NCBI RefSeq assembly: GCF_022605725.1
Contig: NC_065550.1
Location: forward strand, 8,370,001-8,434,000
Origin: Anthonomus grandis grandis
Lineage: Eukaryota; Arthropoda; Insecta; Coleoptera; Curculionidae
Reading direction: 5' to 3'
Length of the DNA stretch: 64,000 nucleotides
Shown: one piece after another, positions 33,432-44,165 of the stretch
Layout of the letters: each line of letters begins with the position of its first letter
Numbering within the stretch: the stretch's first letter is position 1
Position numbers and translations under genes: made by a program
The notes under the pieces: generated by a model
Told to the model about the DNA's origin: nothing
What the model saw: only the letters and a program-made list of their open reading frames with translations
Database searches by the model: none

Positions 33432-33539
33432 TATGTGTTATAACTTATTTTTGACTGGTATTTTTTTTTAATTTGTTTTGCCACTTTGCATTGATAAGTA
33501 CTATAAAAACACTTTCTTTGAAACACATTATTTATTTTA

Positions 33540-33690
33540 TGCTTCTTGCTTAGTGAGTTGGATCTGGGGTGAAATAAAACTTTGGTTTTAGATTTTAATA
33601 CTATCAACATTTTGGCTTATATTAGGACATCCTCAGGGCACTGAAATGGAAGTAATTGGTGCTTATTTAAATTATAACATAATTAGTGTT
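33540..33690 (-). repeat. Penelope-type terminal repeat, inverted, hammerhead-like core
   Basis: This block matches the reverse complement of 48870-48990 and sits directly upstream of Penelope-like coding sequence. Its minus strand reads CCCTGAGGATGTCC, then a short loop, AAGCC and AAAATG, similar to the CTGANGA / stem II / GAAAC layout of hammerhead ribozymes known in Penelope-like elements. The GAAAC box has decayed. It is inverted relative to the adjacent ORF, as sometimes seen in Penelope insertions. Confidence 0.5.
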
Positions 33691-34621
33691 TTTTTTTTCT
33701 TGAACTTTCAAATATTATAACATAAAACTTAATATATCTTTCATTCACACAAGAGATTCTTTCAGCACAAGAGATTTAGTTTATTAATTTGTTTGAGTTT
33801 TAGTTTTAAACTAATATATGGTGAAAATAACAATATTTTAATAAAAAATGGTTTGTTAATTTAACATTTACTGAGTTTCCTGATCAGGTGCAATATATTT
33901 TAAGTCTTGGCAAGAAGTTCAATATTTCTTATACAACAAATGATGAATATATTTTAGACCAAGTTAGTGATGCAAATTTGAAAATTGAGAATAGAAATAA
34001 ACTTATTAATATCATAACAAACCACCAAAATAATAGTTGTTGTGTTACCCATAATTCAGATAAAATTTTAACTAATAAAGTTAAAAAAACAAATGTTTTT
34101 TAGAAGAACACCCTAATTCCCTAATATAATAATTACAATAGCAGATAAAGGAAATACTACTGTTGCTTTAACAAATGATGATTTTTTAACAAAAGCAAAT
34201 TTGGTTTTAGCAGACAATAACACTTATATTTCCCTTCCTAAAGATCCTACAATTAATATTCAAATTTAATTAAATGAATTAGTTGAAATAACATCCAAGA
34301 TCTAATTTTCAAATAATAAAAAAACTAAAACGCACAAATGGTGTTTTCCCTAAAATGTATTTTCTTACAAAAAAAACCATCCACTTCTGCCTATAGTTAG
34401 TTTTGTAGGCTCTCTGCTAAATAATCTCCCTAAATATTTTGCTAATTTATTACAGCATGCTTTTGAGAAAAATGAAAGGTATATCAAAAATTCTTTTGAA
34501 TTAGTCTCAACACTTATTATACCCCATACACATATTATATACAGAATTTCATTATACCCCCAAGTCATATTCTGATTTTGCTAGATGTGGTGTCCTTATT
34601 TACCAATATTCCAACTAACCT

Positions 34622-36830
34622 AATTCAAATTCAAATATGCTTTATTGTTTGAACAAAAAATTGTTATAAACAAAGCTTCACCTAATCCTAAAGAGACAGA
34701 GTTACAAGGTTAAAATTATATTTAAAAATACAAGTTACAATGTCAGATCAAAGTTAAACAGTTAAAATTTACATTTTTTTTTTTTAATTAATAAAATCAA
34801 CTATATCTAACTTTTCTTAACTAAGTACAGTTCAACATCTAGGGTTAAAAAAAGAAAAACATTTAAAACAAACAGTTTAGGAAAAGAGCTAGGTCTCCCT
34901 TAATTAATTAAAATCTGATTGTCGTTGAAATATTCAGCCACAGAGTAATAAGCTCGACCACTCAGAAATCTCCTCAAGAGAAACTTAAATTTGATGAGAG
35001 ATTTTGCCTCTCTAATGTCTTCTGGTAGGTAGTTAAAGATTTTTATACCTTCATAAAAAATTGATCTCTTTACCAAGGCATGCCACCTCCTGTATGTATA
35101 GGCAGTAGATTGTAAGAATGCCCTCCCTGATAAAATATGGTCGGCATGATTCCCTAGGTGATATCCCGCATATATAACGCACAGCACGTTTCTGTAGAAC
35201 AAACAACATCTGTAGAAGATAGTTGCTTGCACTACCCCAAAAGCAGACACCATACCTGAGATGGGACTCAATCAGGGAAAAGTACACGGCTCTCCCAATC
35301 CCCATGCCAAGCTCCCGACAGGTCACCCTAACAGCAAAACAACCCGCAGAAACGCTATTGCTGAGACTCCGTATATGGTCTTCAAACTTAAGTTCCTTGT
35401 CAATCACCAGACCCAAAAACTTATTGTTAGAATAAGGCGGGACAGGGCAGTTAGCAATAAGAATATTATCAAGACTACGATTATTTGTAAAACAAATTAG
35501 TTTGGTCTTCTCTGGATTTAATGATAGTAAATTTGTCCTGAACCACTCATATATAAGTTGAAGATCAGCCAACATGGCTATTCTCAAAGAGTCGGTATCA
35601 TACCCATGCCAGAGAACGGTGGTGTCGTCAGCAAAGAGCGTGAATTTTCCCTGGATATTAAGTCGGAGAGGTCATTAATATATAGGAGAAAAAGTATTGG
35701 TCCCAGTACCGACCCTTGAGGTACTCCCCAGGCAACAGATTGATATTCAGAATACTCCGACCCCACACACACTCTCTGACGACGACCCTTTAGATATGAA
35801 CAAAACCAACTCGCCGCCAAGCCCCTAAAACCATAGTGGAAGAGCTTCCGCAGCAGAACCTCGTGACTGACGCAGTCGAAGGCTTTCGACAAGTCACAAA
35901 ACACAGCAGCGGAAACTCCACCACCGTTAATCTGACAGTAGACATCACTCATAAAGTTAAACATTGCGTCATTTGTGTTTTTATTTTCTTGAAAGCCAAA
36001 CTGAGAACCACTAAGAATAATCTTTGATTTTAAATAAGACATCACACGTTTTTTAACCAATTTTTCAATAATCTTTGAAAGTGTGGACAGAAGGGATATT
36101 GGTCTAAAGTTTGATGGTTCAGCGAGGCTGCCCGTCTTATGAATTGGGATAACCTTAGCAGATTTTAGGCAAGCGGGAAAGGTGCCCATAACCCATGATG
36201 CATTTATAGCTTCAACAAGGACACTCAGAGAGATGTCCGGCATGTTCAGGAGTATTTTGGCAGATAGGCCATCCTCCCCGGCTGAGTTTTTATTTTTTAT
36301 AGAAGTTAATACCTCCTTAAGCTCAACCAAGTCTGTAGGTATAAAGAAAAATAATCCTTGAATACTGGTGATAAATAAGTAAGTGGATCTGTTGTTGGGA
36401 AACCCATATCTTTATGGATTTTATCAGCAATTCCAATAAAAAAGTCATTTATATGACTAGTAGAACATTCAGGGACTGCCATGGAATAATTGCTGTATGA
36501 TTGACGGATATCATTAACAATCTTCCAGCATTCTTTAGACTTGTTTGTGGCCTTATTTAGGCAATTTGAGTAGAAGGATCTTTTGGCGATTTTTATTAGT
36601 CGTCGATACAAAGACCTATAAGAGTTAAAATATTGATGAAAGGCTGGGCAATTCGTGAACTTTCTTAATGTGTGAAGTGATCTCAAATTTCTACATGAAG
36701 TTTTAAGTCCCCTAGTTAAACATGACTTCTTGTTCTTTTTTGGTCTAATTTTCACCATGGGAAAAGAGACATCAAAGAGGTTTATCAATTTCCGGTGGAA
36801 ACACGACAATGGATCTGTCGAATACTATAC
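34622..36830 (-). mobile_element. 5'-truncated non-LTR retrotransposon, family A, young
   Basis: Minus strand. It starts in the endonuclease-RT linker (36809, MSCFHRKLINLFDVSFPMVK), includes the RT and C-terminal domains, and ends at 34622 in a short AATAAAGC...TTTGAATT tail. It is inserted inside a Penelope-like RT, whose reading resumes on both sides. Conservation is high, with only a few frameshifts. Family relatives are at 6540-7990 and 23480-24870, and a 113-bp near-identical piece lies at 37581-37693. Confidence 0.87.
34900..36809 (-). pseudogene. Family A endonuclease-linker and reverse transcriptase, few frameshifts
   Basis: 36809-36306 is the linker after the endonuclease, with Lys-rich helices (CLTRGLKTSCRNLRSLHTL). 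36330-35584 holds RT blocks: KNKNSAGEDGLSAKIL, NFRPISLLSTLSKIIEKLV, QFGFQENKNTNDAM, FCDLSKAFDCVSHEVLLRKL and WGVPQGSVLGPILFLLYIND. The catalytic LFADDTT block reads in the next frame, near 35630, so one indel lies at about 35650. 35587-35051 continues the thumb (LSLNPEKTKLICFTNN, KRAVRYICGISPRESC). The C-terminus ends in 35271-34900 with FNYLPEDIREAKSLIKFKF. At least three indels or a small deletion break the chain. Confidence 0.88.
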
Positions 36831-37565
36831 AACTATCTATAATAACTATACTAACTATACAACTTATAAAAAAGTCACTGTCAAAAATACAATCACATTG
36901 CAATCTGACTATAGATCAACTTGTTCAATTATTAAATTTCACCTTTGAAAATAATTATTTTAATTTTGGAGTAATTTCTATAAACAGATTTTTGGGTTGG
37001 GAATGGGTAATTGTCTCTCCACAGTTTGTGCCGACATAATTATGTTGGAACTACAAAATAAGTGCTTGTCACAACTGCCTTTCAAGGTTCAAACTGTTTA
37101 TGCTAAATTACAATTTAATACTGAAACAGCAAAAAAATAATAAGATATCATTTTTGGATGTATTATAAGAACTAAAAATAACACAATTAAAACAGACTGG
37201 TATCACAAACCCACCTTTTCTAAAAGTTTTCTAAAGTTCCTTTTAAACAAAAAATTGACATAATAAAAAACATAAAAAATAAAGCCTTAGAACTGTCTCC
37301 TCTAGGTTTTCACATAAAAACATTACTTTCTAAAAACGAGTATACGACAAAATTAATTGACAAAAATTTAAAGTACAAACCACCAACATAAGATTGCCAA
37401 ATGGTAAAAGCCATTAACAACATAAAAGAATTTTTCAAAATTCCTTGTGTCAGAAAGAGTGGCTAATACAAAATTCAGGTTGTTATTTAGTTTTTTCCAC
37501 GTCTAATCTTCGGAATTGCTGTTTATGTTGGTAGTTTCCGTTTTAAAGAGGCGGCTAGAATGAAA

Positions 37566-37576
37566 GGGGTATAAGT
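37566..37576 (+). repeat. Orphan terminal motif (GGGGTATAAGT)
   Basis: The context AGAATGAAAGGGGTATAAGT matches the termini of the candidate transposon at 40931-47438 (opposite strand ACTTATACCC...TTTATTCT). It immediately precedes the RT scrap at 37581. Confidence 0.5.
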
Positions 37577-37580
37577 ATAA

Positions 37581-37693
37581 GCTGAACCATCAAACTTTAG
37601 ACCAATATCCCTTCTGTCCACACTTTCAAAGATTATTGAAAAATTGGTTCAAAAACGTGTGATGTCTTATTTAAAATCAAAGATTATTCTTAG
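37581..37693 (+). pseudogene. 113-bp family A RT fragment
   Basis: Identical to the reverse complement of 36012-36124 except for one base (GGTTCAAAAAC versus GGTTAAAAAAC). It encodes the SNFRPISLLSTLSKIIEKLV block and stops exactly at TTCTTAG, after which a different RT family begins. Confidence 0.9.
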
Positions 37694-37696
37694 GGT

Positions 37697-38895
37697 TTCA
37701 TGTTGATTTTGTGAGTTGGATTAAAAATTCTTTAACTGGCCGTATTCAAAGGGTCAGGGTAGGTGGACATCTTTCTGATCCTATCAGCGTAACATCAGGT
37801 CTCCCTCAGGGAGGGCATACATCACCCTTATTATTTAATTTATTTATTAATGATATAGTTAACTGTTTCCTGTATAGTCAGTGTTTGATGTTTGCAGACG
37901 ACTTAAAATTTTGGAGGGTGGTTGGTAGTATTGTGGATCAAGAATTACTACAAGCAGATATGGATCGCTTAAATAATTGGTGTGAACAAAACAATCTTCA
38001 TTTAAATGTTAGGAAATGTTGTGTTATTAGTTTCACTCGCAGGATCAACCGGTTTCAATCCAATTACTTCATTAATAATGAGCCACTGAATTATGTTGCA
38101 TCTATTGGGGATTTAGGAGTTATTTTTGATGAGAAACTCACATTTATTGATCATATTAATTCAATTTCTATAAAAGCATCAAAATTGCTAGGTTTTGTTA
38201 TGTGAAACTGTTCATATTTCTCAGTCTCTCCAACAAGAAGGGTTTATTGCTCCCTAGTAAGAACTATATTGGAGTACTGCTCTGTAGTTTGGTCTCCATA
38301 CCACCAGATTCATATCGATGCTTTAGAAAGAGTTCAACATAAATTCCTGAGATATTGTGCTCATAGAACTTTAACTGTTATTGAGAACCATGACTATTCT
38401 TATATTGAAAGTCAATTATCTATTCCGACACTGTCGCAAGTAATATTTCTGGTGCTAGTTTTATATATAAGATCGTTAATAGGCTTATTGATTGCCCTGA
38501 TCTGTTGGGTCGCATACGATTTAATGTTCCTCATCACGGGTTGCGCCATAATGTAACCTTTAACATTCCAATCCACAGAACATCCTATGGAATTAACAAT
38601 CCTATGGATAGGTATATGAATTTGTTAAACAATTCGAATATTGATGTGTTTAACATAAGTTCCTTAATGCATCTAAAGAGATCACTTACTTCATAATTGT
38701 GCATAAAATTTTGTATTTACATTCTTGCATATAAATTATTAAGGTTGTTTCTAGTATATGTAGTATAGGTGTTTTTTACTTTAGTATTAATTTTTTAAGT
38801 AGGTTTAGATTATGAAAGTTGTTTATGTAAATATTATTGCTTTGTAAAATTTACAGTTAATGGGGTTTTCCCGTATTATGAATAAATAAAGTATA
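37697..38895 (+). pseudogene. Non-LTR retrotransposon family B, copy 1 (RT palm to 3' end)
   Basis: The first frame (37711-38205) carries SWIKNSLTGRIQRVRVGG, SGLPQGGHTSPLLFNLFIND, the catalytic CLMFADDLKFWR, and a thumb with ASIGDLGVIFDEKLTF. A stop at 38203 is followed by 38269-38556 (MEYCSVVWSPYHQIHIDALE) and 38505-38696 (NVPHHGLRHNVTFNIPIHRT), the usual C-terminus. The 3' UTR ends near 38895 with AATAAATAAAG. The 5' end is replaced by a fragment of family A. Two frameshifts disable it. Confidence 0.85.
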
Positions 38896-39059
38896 AAAAT
38901 AAGCATTTTGAGAAAATTGTATTTAGTCTATTGGTGTTTAAAAAGTCAGCAAAAAAGGTAGAAAACTCTTTTATGTTGGTCTAACTGTTACTATGGCAGT
39001 TATTTTTTGGGTTTAGTTTGTTTTTTCAAAATGTATAATATATTTTATCTTAAAGCTAT

Positions 39060-40915
39060 CGTAACTTTATCCAGGTAAATGGGGTTCTAAATACCAACGG
39101 GGTTGCCTTGGATCTCGTATTTAGTAGCTCAGATTTAATTAGTGTTGAATGTGCAATAGACAAAATTTTTGAGAATAGCTTACACCATACAGCAATTAGT
39201 TTTGACCTTTGTTGTGCAGAAAATTCTGATGATATGATATATGAGGAATATTTTTATGATTTTGGTAAGGGAGATTACATAGCAATTAACGATTGTCTTG
39301 CTGGGATAGACTGGAATCAATTGTTTTTGGGAGAGACATCTATTGATGTCATAGTTTCAATTTTCTATAATGTGATCCATTCCTCAATGGAAAGGTTTAT
39401 TCCTCTAAAGAGGTACAATAGTTCTTCTTTTCCATCTTGGTTTTCTTCAGAGCTTCGCAGTTTGATCATAAGAAAGAAACAAATTCACAAAAAGTTTAAA
39501 ATTAGTGGTCAACAGCAGGATTATGATGAATTTGTATTGTTGAGACAACAATGTGAGTACTTAAGAGAGTTGTGCGATCAACAATACAATAATAAGGTGG
39601 AAATGAATCTCGCTGGCAATCCAAGGTACTTCTGGTCATATATTCAAAATAAAAGAACTGATTTTAGTCTTCCCTCCAGAATGACATACAATAACAGGAT
39701 TAGTATGAATATCTCGGATACTGCGGATATGTTTGCAGAATACTTTTCATCCGTCTATTCGGATGAGCAAGTCAATGACATACCATCTTTTGATTTTGAT
39801 AAATCAATTTGTCTGAGCACTTTAACTCTGTCAACACAGGATGTTTATGAGGTTATTACTTCCTCTAAGAATAAGCTCTGCTCTGGACCAGATGGGATTC
39901 CGGCATTCTTCCTAAAGAAATGTGTTTGTGTTCTTACGAAACCAATACTGTTCATTTTTAACAAATCTCTAGGTACTGGTTCTTATCCCACTCTCTGGAA
40001 GAGAAGTTTTCTAAAACCCATTTTTAAATCTGGTAGTAGAAATGAAATTTCCAATTATCGGGCTGTGTGTAACCAATCTGAGTTGCCAAAGCTGCTTGAC
40101 TGCCTGGTCAGTCATAGGATTGCCTGGAGTTTTAAATCTTTATTTAATCCTGTTGGTGTCAAAACAGAGATTTCTGACTTAGGAATATTTATTGACTCCA
40201 GATTGTCTTTTAAAAGTCACATCAATCAGGTGACTGGTAGGGCAATGAAAATGCTGGGTTTTATCCAACGGTCTACAACTGATTTGTCTTTGTTTACTTT
40301 TAGATTACTTTATTGCTCTCTTGTTAGGCCCATTTTGGAGTATGGCTCAATTGTGTGGTTCCCGTCATATAACTGCTACGTTGAGCAGATTGAAAAAACT
40401 CAAAATAAATTTTTAAGGGTGGCGGCTTTTAGATATGGTTACAGGAGACAGGAGTATTACTATCAGTGGGTCAGGGATAACCTGAATTTACCCACATTAG
40501 AGTCACGAAGAACATTACTCGACTTATGTTTTATGCATAAGGTTTTAAATGCTACTATAGATTGTCCCGAGTTATTGTCTCTTTTTAAACTTAGGGTGCC
40601 TTCCAGATTGAATAGACAATCAGAAATATTTTCAGTCCCATTCCACCATACCAATTATGGCATTAATGAGCCAATTACACGAATGGCTCGAAGTGCTAAT
40701 GGTCTGTCAGGACAGATAAACTTTTTTGACTCTAGGATAACATCTTTTAAAGGGCAGTTAAAGAATATTATTTCATAGGGGCTTTAATTAATTAACTCAT
40801 CTACACCTTTCACTGATTTATAGATAGTTTTGTATCTTAATATATATGTTTGTATGGGTATGCTATGTAATACTTTTGTAAATGGATTCCGTTAATAAAT
40901 AAATAAATTTTTAAA
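39060..40915 (+). mobile_element. Non-LTR retrotransposon family B, copy 2, RT core deleted
   Basis: A 5'-truncated copy beginning inside the endonuclease and ending in a TAAATAAATAAA-type tail at about 40895. The body has one long frame but lacks the RT palm. It is the same family as copy 1 just upstream, as shown by the matching C-terminus (HHTNYGINEPI versus HRTSYGINNPM), and in the same orientation. Confidence 0.85.
39066..40778 (+). CDS. Chimeric family B ORF: endonuclease end + RT start + thumb, no catalytic core
   Basis: Open without a stop for more than 550 codons. It begins upstream of any ATG (the first codons read QVNGVLNTNGVALDLVFSSS, so the frame is open 5' and truncated). It contains the endonuclease end and linker (FPSWFSSELRSLIIRKKQIH), early RT blocks (KNKLCSGPDGIPAFFLKKC, WKRSFLKPIFKSGSRNEISN), and then jumps in frame near 40135-40150 to the thumb (SDLGIFIDSRLSFKSHINQV) and C-terminus. 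The palm with the Asp-Asp motif, about 200 residues, is missing. It cannot be a polymerase. Preservation of the frame after the deletion is unusual compared with its broken neighbours, but could simply reflect a recent event. Confidence 0.85.
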   Translation, partial: FIQVNGVLNTNGVALDLVFSSSDLISVECAIDKIFENSLHHTAISFDLCCAENSDDMIYEEYFYDFGKGDYIAINDCLAGIDWNQLFLGETSIDVIVSIFYNVIHSSMERFIPLKRYNSSSFPSWFSSELRSLIIRKKQIHKKFKISGQQQDYDEFVLLRQQCEYLRELCDQQYNNKVEMNLAGNPRYFWSYIQNKRTDFSLPSRMTYNNRISMNISDTADMFAEYFSSVYSDEQVNDIPSFDFDKSICLSTLTLSTQDVYEVITSSKNKLCSGPDGIPAFFLKKCVCVLTKPILFIFNKSLGTGSYPTLWKRSFLKPIFKSGSRNEISNYRAVCNQSELPKLLDCLVSHRIAWSFKSLFNPVGVKTEISDLGIFIDSRLSFKSHINQVTGRAMKMLGFIQRSTTDLSLFTFRLLYCSLVRPILEYGSIVWFPSYNCYVEQIEKTQNKFLRVAAFRYGYRRQEYYYQWVRDNLNLPTLESRRTLLDLCFMHKVLNATIDCPELLSLFKLRVPSRLNRQSEIFSVPFHHTNYGINEPITRMARSANGLSGQINFFDSRITSFKGQLKNIIS

Positions 40916-41216
40916 AATTTTTAAAAATGTACTTATACCCACTTTATTCTAAACGTTTTAATTGTTTTTGGATACATAATTATACTTCTAAAAGTGATTT
41001 AGAATGCTCTTTATTCAACTTAAACATCCAAAATCTCTTAAGACAAACACATAAATGAAACACTATTCATTATCTGAATATAATAACAGGTCTACATCTT
41101 CGGTATCTTCTTCATCGTCATCTGCCATACTTGTGTCTGGTAACTGTTCTTCTGGCTTTTCCGCTAATGTCTTTTTTTTTTTCTATTGGAACAGCCGCCT
41201 TACTACCAGAACTTTT

Positions 41217-41650
41217 CTATTTTTTACTTTTTCCTTTGCCCTTTCCTTCATATTCAATATTATTATAGAATTCGTGATATATTGGAGGAATAAACTCCAA
41301 TAAGGATTGTAAGTTCTTCCACTTAGCTTCTTTTATTTTTATAGCCCTTTCGTTTAGCAAAGAAAATGCATTTCTAAAGTTTAAATTTGGCCTACCTGTT
41401 GTTTTGCAAGGACAGAGACATGTATAAAATAGCACTATTGGATCCAATAATGATTTGTGTTTAAAAGAAAATGTCTCTGCCTCTTTTGAATAAAAGAAGT
41501 ACTGACTTTCCCTCCATCTGATTACATGATTATCAATATCATTTTTAGAGTCACTTATAATTTGGTTTAATTGAGCAAAACTATAAGTTTTCCCTTGTCA
41601 TCTCATGGACTGTAAATTCTTTAGAGGATTGTTGTATGACGGTCATCCAG
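41217..41650 (-). pseudogene. SDSCGGQN-family gene, C-terminal exon region
   Basis: Minus strand. FIPEHWMTVIQQSSKEFTVH near 41620, then HVIRWRESQYFFYSKEAETF (about 41530-41470), DPIVLFYTCLCPCKTTGRPN, and a C-terminus NLQSLLEFIPPIYHEFYNNI followed by Gly/Lys residues. This corresponds to the end of the insect repeat protein whose middle part is at 43162-43521 (family order recalled from similar proteins). Several frames are used, so it is frameshifted or contains introns. Confidence 0.6.
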
Positions 41651-42749
41651 TGTTCTGGTATAAAAATTTGGGGTATTTTACGTTTAACCCATAGAGTAAT
41701 TAAAAGTATGAGAGGGTTCAATCCTATAGTGACAAGTAGGCACCATCTTTACCCTAAACTCGATTGCAGCGTACGGTTGCGGTCTAACCGAACTAAAATA
41801 ATTGACATTTGTCACAGTCAGTAAAATAGTCTACTGTAATACCGATCCGTCATAGAAAAGAAAGGCGTGATATTCAAAATTTTAGAATGGCGCGAAATTT
41901 AAAACTATTGACCCATTAAATCAATTTTTAACAGCGTAAAGGCTGTGAATCTCGATCACAAACTCTAAAAAATTATGAAATAATGCAAGTGTATTAATTT
42001 AATTTTTGAAGAGGCTAAGAGTGATAATGTATGTAATTTAAGTTTATTTTTTACATTTTTTAATTCAATTCGTTAGTTGTTTGACATTAAATTCATCAAA
42101 TTTGCTTTTAAGCTGTTAAGTTAATGCATTAACGCCCTTCAAAATAAATTGTTAATAATGCACTTTTTCATTGATTTTTAGAGAATGTGAAAGAGATTTT
42201 ACAGCCCAATACGCTATCAAAAAAAGATTTAATGGGTCAATTATGTAAGACAATATTTTAGAGATTTAAGTATAATATATTAAATCCTATTTTGAGAATT
42301 AAATGCTTAATACTAACAATGTTAATTTCACTTGTTAATCAACAAATTAACAAGGGTAGGGGTAGAATTAAAGTCAATTGTAAAGTAAGTTTATAATTTA
42401 TTGTCTTAAAAGGGATCCTGATACAATTTGTTTTTGTGCTGCTTTAGCACAACACTGTCCATGGTATGTATTTTGCTTTTTCTACATTTTGAGGATATGA
42501 TACAAAAATTACAATTTATCAAATTTATAAATTAATTATTTATAGACATAAGAACTATATTTCTCAAAAATATGCCATAAAAATTTTACGTTTACTACCT
42601 ACTTTTTTGTACAGAGGGTACCCAAAAATGTTAGGGGAGTGGTAATATATAAAAACTAACCCTGTAATTAAAATATTCATTATGGAGAGTATGATATTAA
42701 AAATTAGTTAACACTGATGTATACCCTAAATTCTAGATGTCATCGGTCC
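41651..42749. other. AT-rich, no gene supported
   Basis: Within the candidate transposon, between its C-terminal exon and the THAP-like segment. Stops in all frames; possibly intron or another decayed insertion. Confidence 0.35.
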
Positions 42750-43290
42750 TTTTTCTTAAATATTCAAGGAGAATCCGTGGATCTTACTCCCACCTTATCG
42801 AGGTGAGGTACCTCTTTGAGTAGTGACCTGGTAGAATGGAAGTTGTTTCACTTATTGTGCTTTTGGTACTTCCTAGCAGCAAAGCACTGATGATACCTTT
42901 CGTCAGACCTAGTAAAAAGTGGTCTAGCATAATTATGTTCATTCTGAACATTATATTGAGATTGCTGGATTATGATAGCAGGTAATAAAGTCAATGTATC
43001 TTCCCAAGGTACTTGTGCCTCAACCAGTACTGGGGCATTTTGAATAATACTTGGGCCAGCAATTGGGAAAGCACACTTTCTTAAATGAGTATGTATAGTA
43101 CTAGTAAATAAAATATCATCAAAATGGTTTTGACATAAATAACACCTTGTTGAGGTTGGGCTTAAACCAAGTATTTTAAGCCATTCGGACCTCCTAATAA
43201 TGTCACTTTCAGGAAATTTAAAGAAAATTTTATTTTTGTATGAATCCTCAATAGGCCAATAGTATGTATTAGAAGAAGTAGGTGCCTTGC
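42750..43290 (-). pseudogene. THAP-type zinc-finger segment
   Basis: A minus-strand frame reads FKCKAPTSSNTYYWPIEDSY, then KNKIFFKFPESDIIRRSEWL and TRCYLCQNHFDDILF. This fits the THAP DNA-binding domain pattern: Cys near the start, an F-x-FP-x-D motif, a conserved Trp, and a CxxC...CxxHF-like end. Downstream the frame continues (LRKCAFPIAGPSIIQNAPVL) before stops. It overlaps the end of the SDSCGGQN exon in another frame. It may be a piece of a P/THAP-type transposon or a captured DNA-binding domain. Confidence 0.5.
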
Positions 43291-43545
43291 ATTTAAAAAT
43301 GAAATTTCCTGGTAATCCAAAAATTTGTGATGAATCTCTTGAATTTTAGTAGATTTTACCATAAATAATTTTGCTATATTTTTATTTTGTCCACCACAGG
43401 AATCACTATAAGCTATTATTTTAGTGATAGTTGGAGGTAGAACTTCATTGATAAAATGAATCAAACATGAACCAATTTCTTGTGATCCTCTCGATGCAAC
43501 TGTCTCGTTCCAAACATACATATGCGATTTTCCAGTTACCAGGTT
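43162..43545 (-). pseudogene. SDSCGGQN-family gene, central exon
   Basis: Contains MYVWNETVASRGSQEIGSCL and IIAYSDSCGGQNKNIAKLFM followed by IQEIHHKFLDYQEISF. This block is the hallmark of an uncharacterised protein family repeated many times in insect genomes. The Asp in the SDSCGGQN motif could be catalytic in a DDE-like nuclease (inference). The family-like sequence ends near 43290, and the rest of the frame is unrelated. Confidence 0.7.
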
Positions 43546-43576
43546 ATGTACACAGAAGTTATAAGTCCAGAGTTGC

Positions 43577-43880
43577 CTAAGATAAAAAACTTTTGAGGTG
43601 GTTATAAGTAGAGTGGGTAGTAGTGTGGGGAGTTGGCTGTACTAATGCCTTCTCAGCTTTTCTATGATAAAGGTCCTGTTGTACTTTTACCTCCTTGATC
43701 TTAATTTCGTCTTTAGAATGTTTAATAATATTTGCATAGCTATCACACCTACTGCACGTGTCGGAATTAGGGCAGTGAAATTTGAAATTAAATTCTGTAT
43801 TAAATATGTATCCGTAATGAGATTCTTTCCCAGGAGTAGTATTGCTCTCTATGCTATTGCATAGAGAGCAAAGAGTTCGT
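43577..43880 (-). pseudogene. SDSCGGQN-family gene, exon with Cys motif
   Basis: Reads ESHYGYIFNTEFNFKFHCPN, then SDTCSRCDSYANIIKHSKDE and VQQDLYHRKAEKALVQ. The FH-x-PxxDTCxxCD motif and the HxRKAE segment are family hallmarks. It is separated from the preceding exon part (44890-44525) by non-LTR fragments at 43925-44500. Confidence 0.68.
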
Positions 43881-43924
43881 CGCATAGCTTTGCCCATGAT
43901 TTTTTTTAGCATTTCTTATTTTAG

Positions 43925-44165
43925 ATGTTAGATCCTTCTTTGCCTGCTTGTAGCACTCTTTGTATGTTTCTCGCAGCTCCATGTCTCTTGTCTCTCTCTG
44001 AAATCTTCTTCTCTTTCTCTTCACCTCTATAATGTTTGTTTGAATAGTCTCACTCCGCCAGTAGGGCATTTGAAACTCTTCATTGCATCGCAGCGAGGGG
44101 GTGGTTTCGTGATATGTAGCTCTGATTATTCTTGTCATTCTTTTTACGGTCAGGCATTTCTGATC
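43925..44165 (-). pseudogene. Fragment of another non-LTR element (endonuclease-RT linker)
   Basis: Minus strand: MPYWRSETIQTNIIEVKRKR, then RRFQRETRDMELRETYKECY and KQAKKDLTSKIRNAKK. This resembles the 'P(Y/W)W...I...R+..R..Q......YK.A+..L...I..AK' linker of R1/jockey-type elements. Confidence 0.6.

Larger units (their letters stand above)
33840..37450 (+). pseudogene. Penelope-like retroelement 1, split by a non-LTR insertion
   Basis: Left part (33870-34621): ILSLGKKFNISYTT, then ITIADKGNTTVAL with DNNTYISLPKDPT, PIVSFVGSLLNNLPKYFANL and LLDVVSLFTNIPTNLI, the N-terminal and first RT blocks of Penelope-like RTs. Right part (36860-37450): NLTIDQLVQLLNFTFENNYF, MGNCLSTVCADIIMLELQNK, ISFLDV and TDWYHKPTFSKSFLKF. 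The order matches one RT interrupted between its palm blocks by the minus-strand non-LTR element. The Tyr-x-Asp-Asp block is missing from the right part and stops are frequent, so the copy is dead. No GIY-YIG domain is visible. Confidence 0.8.
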
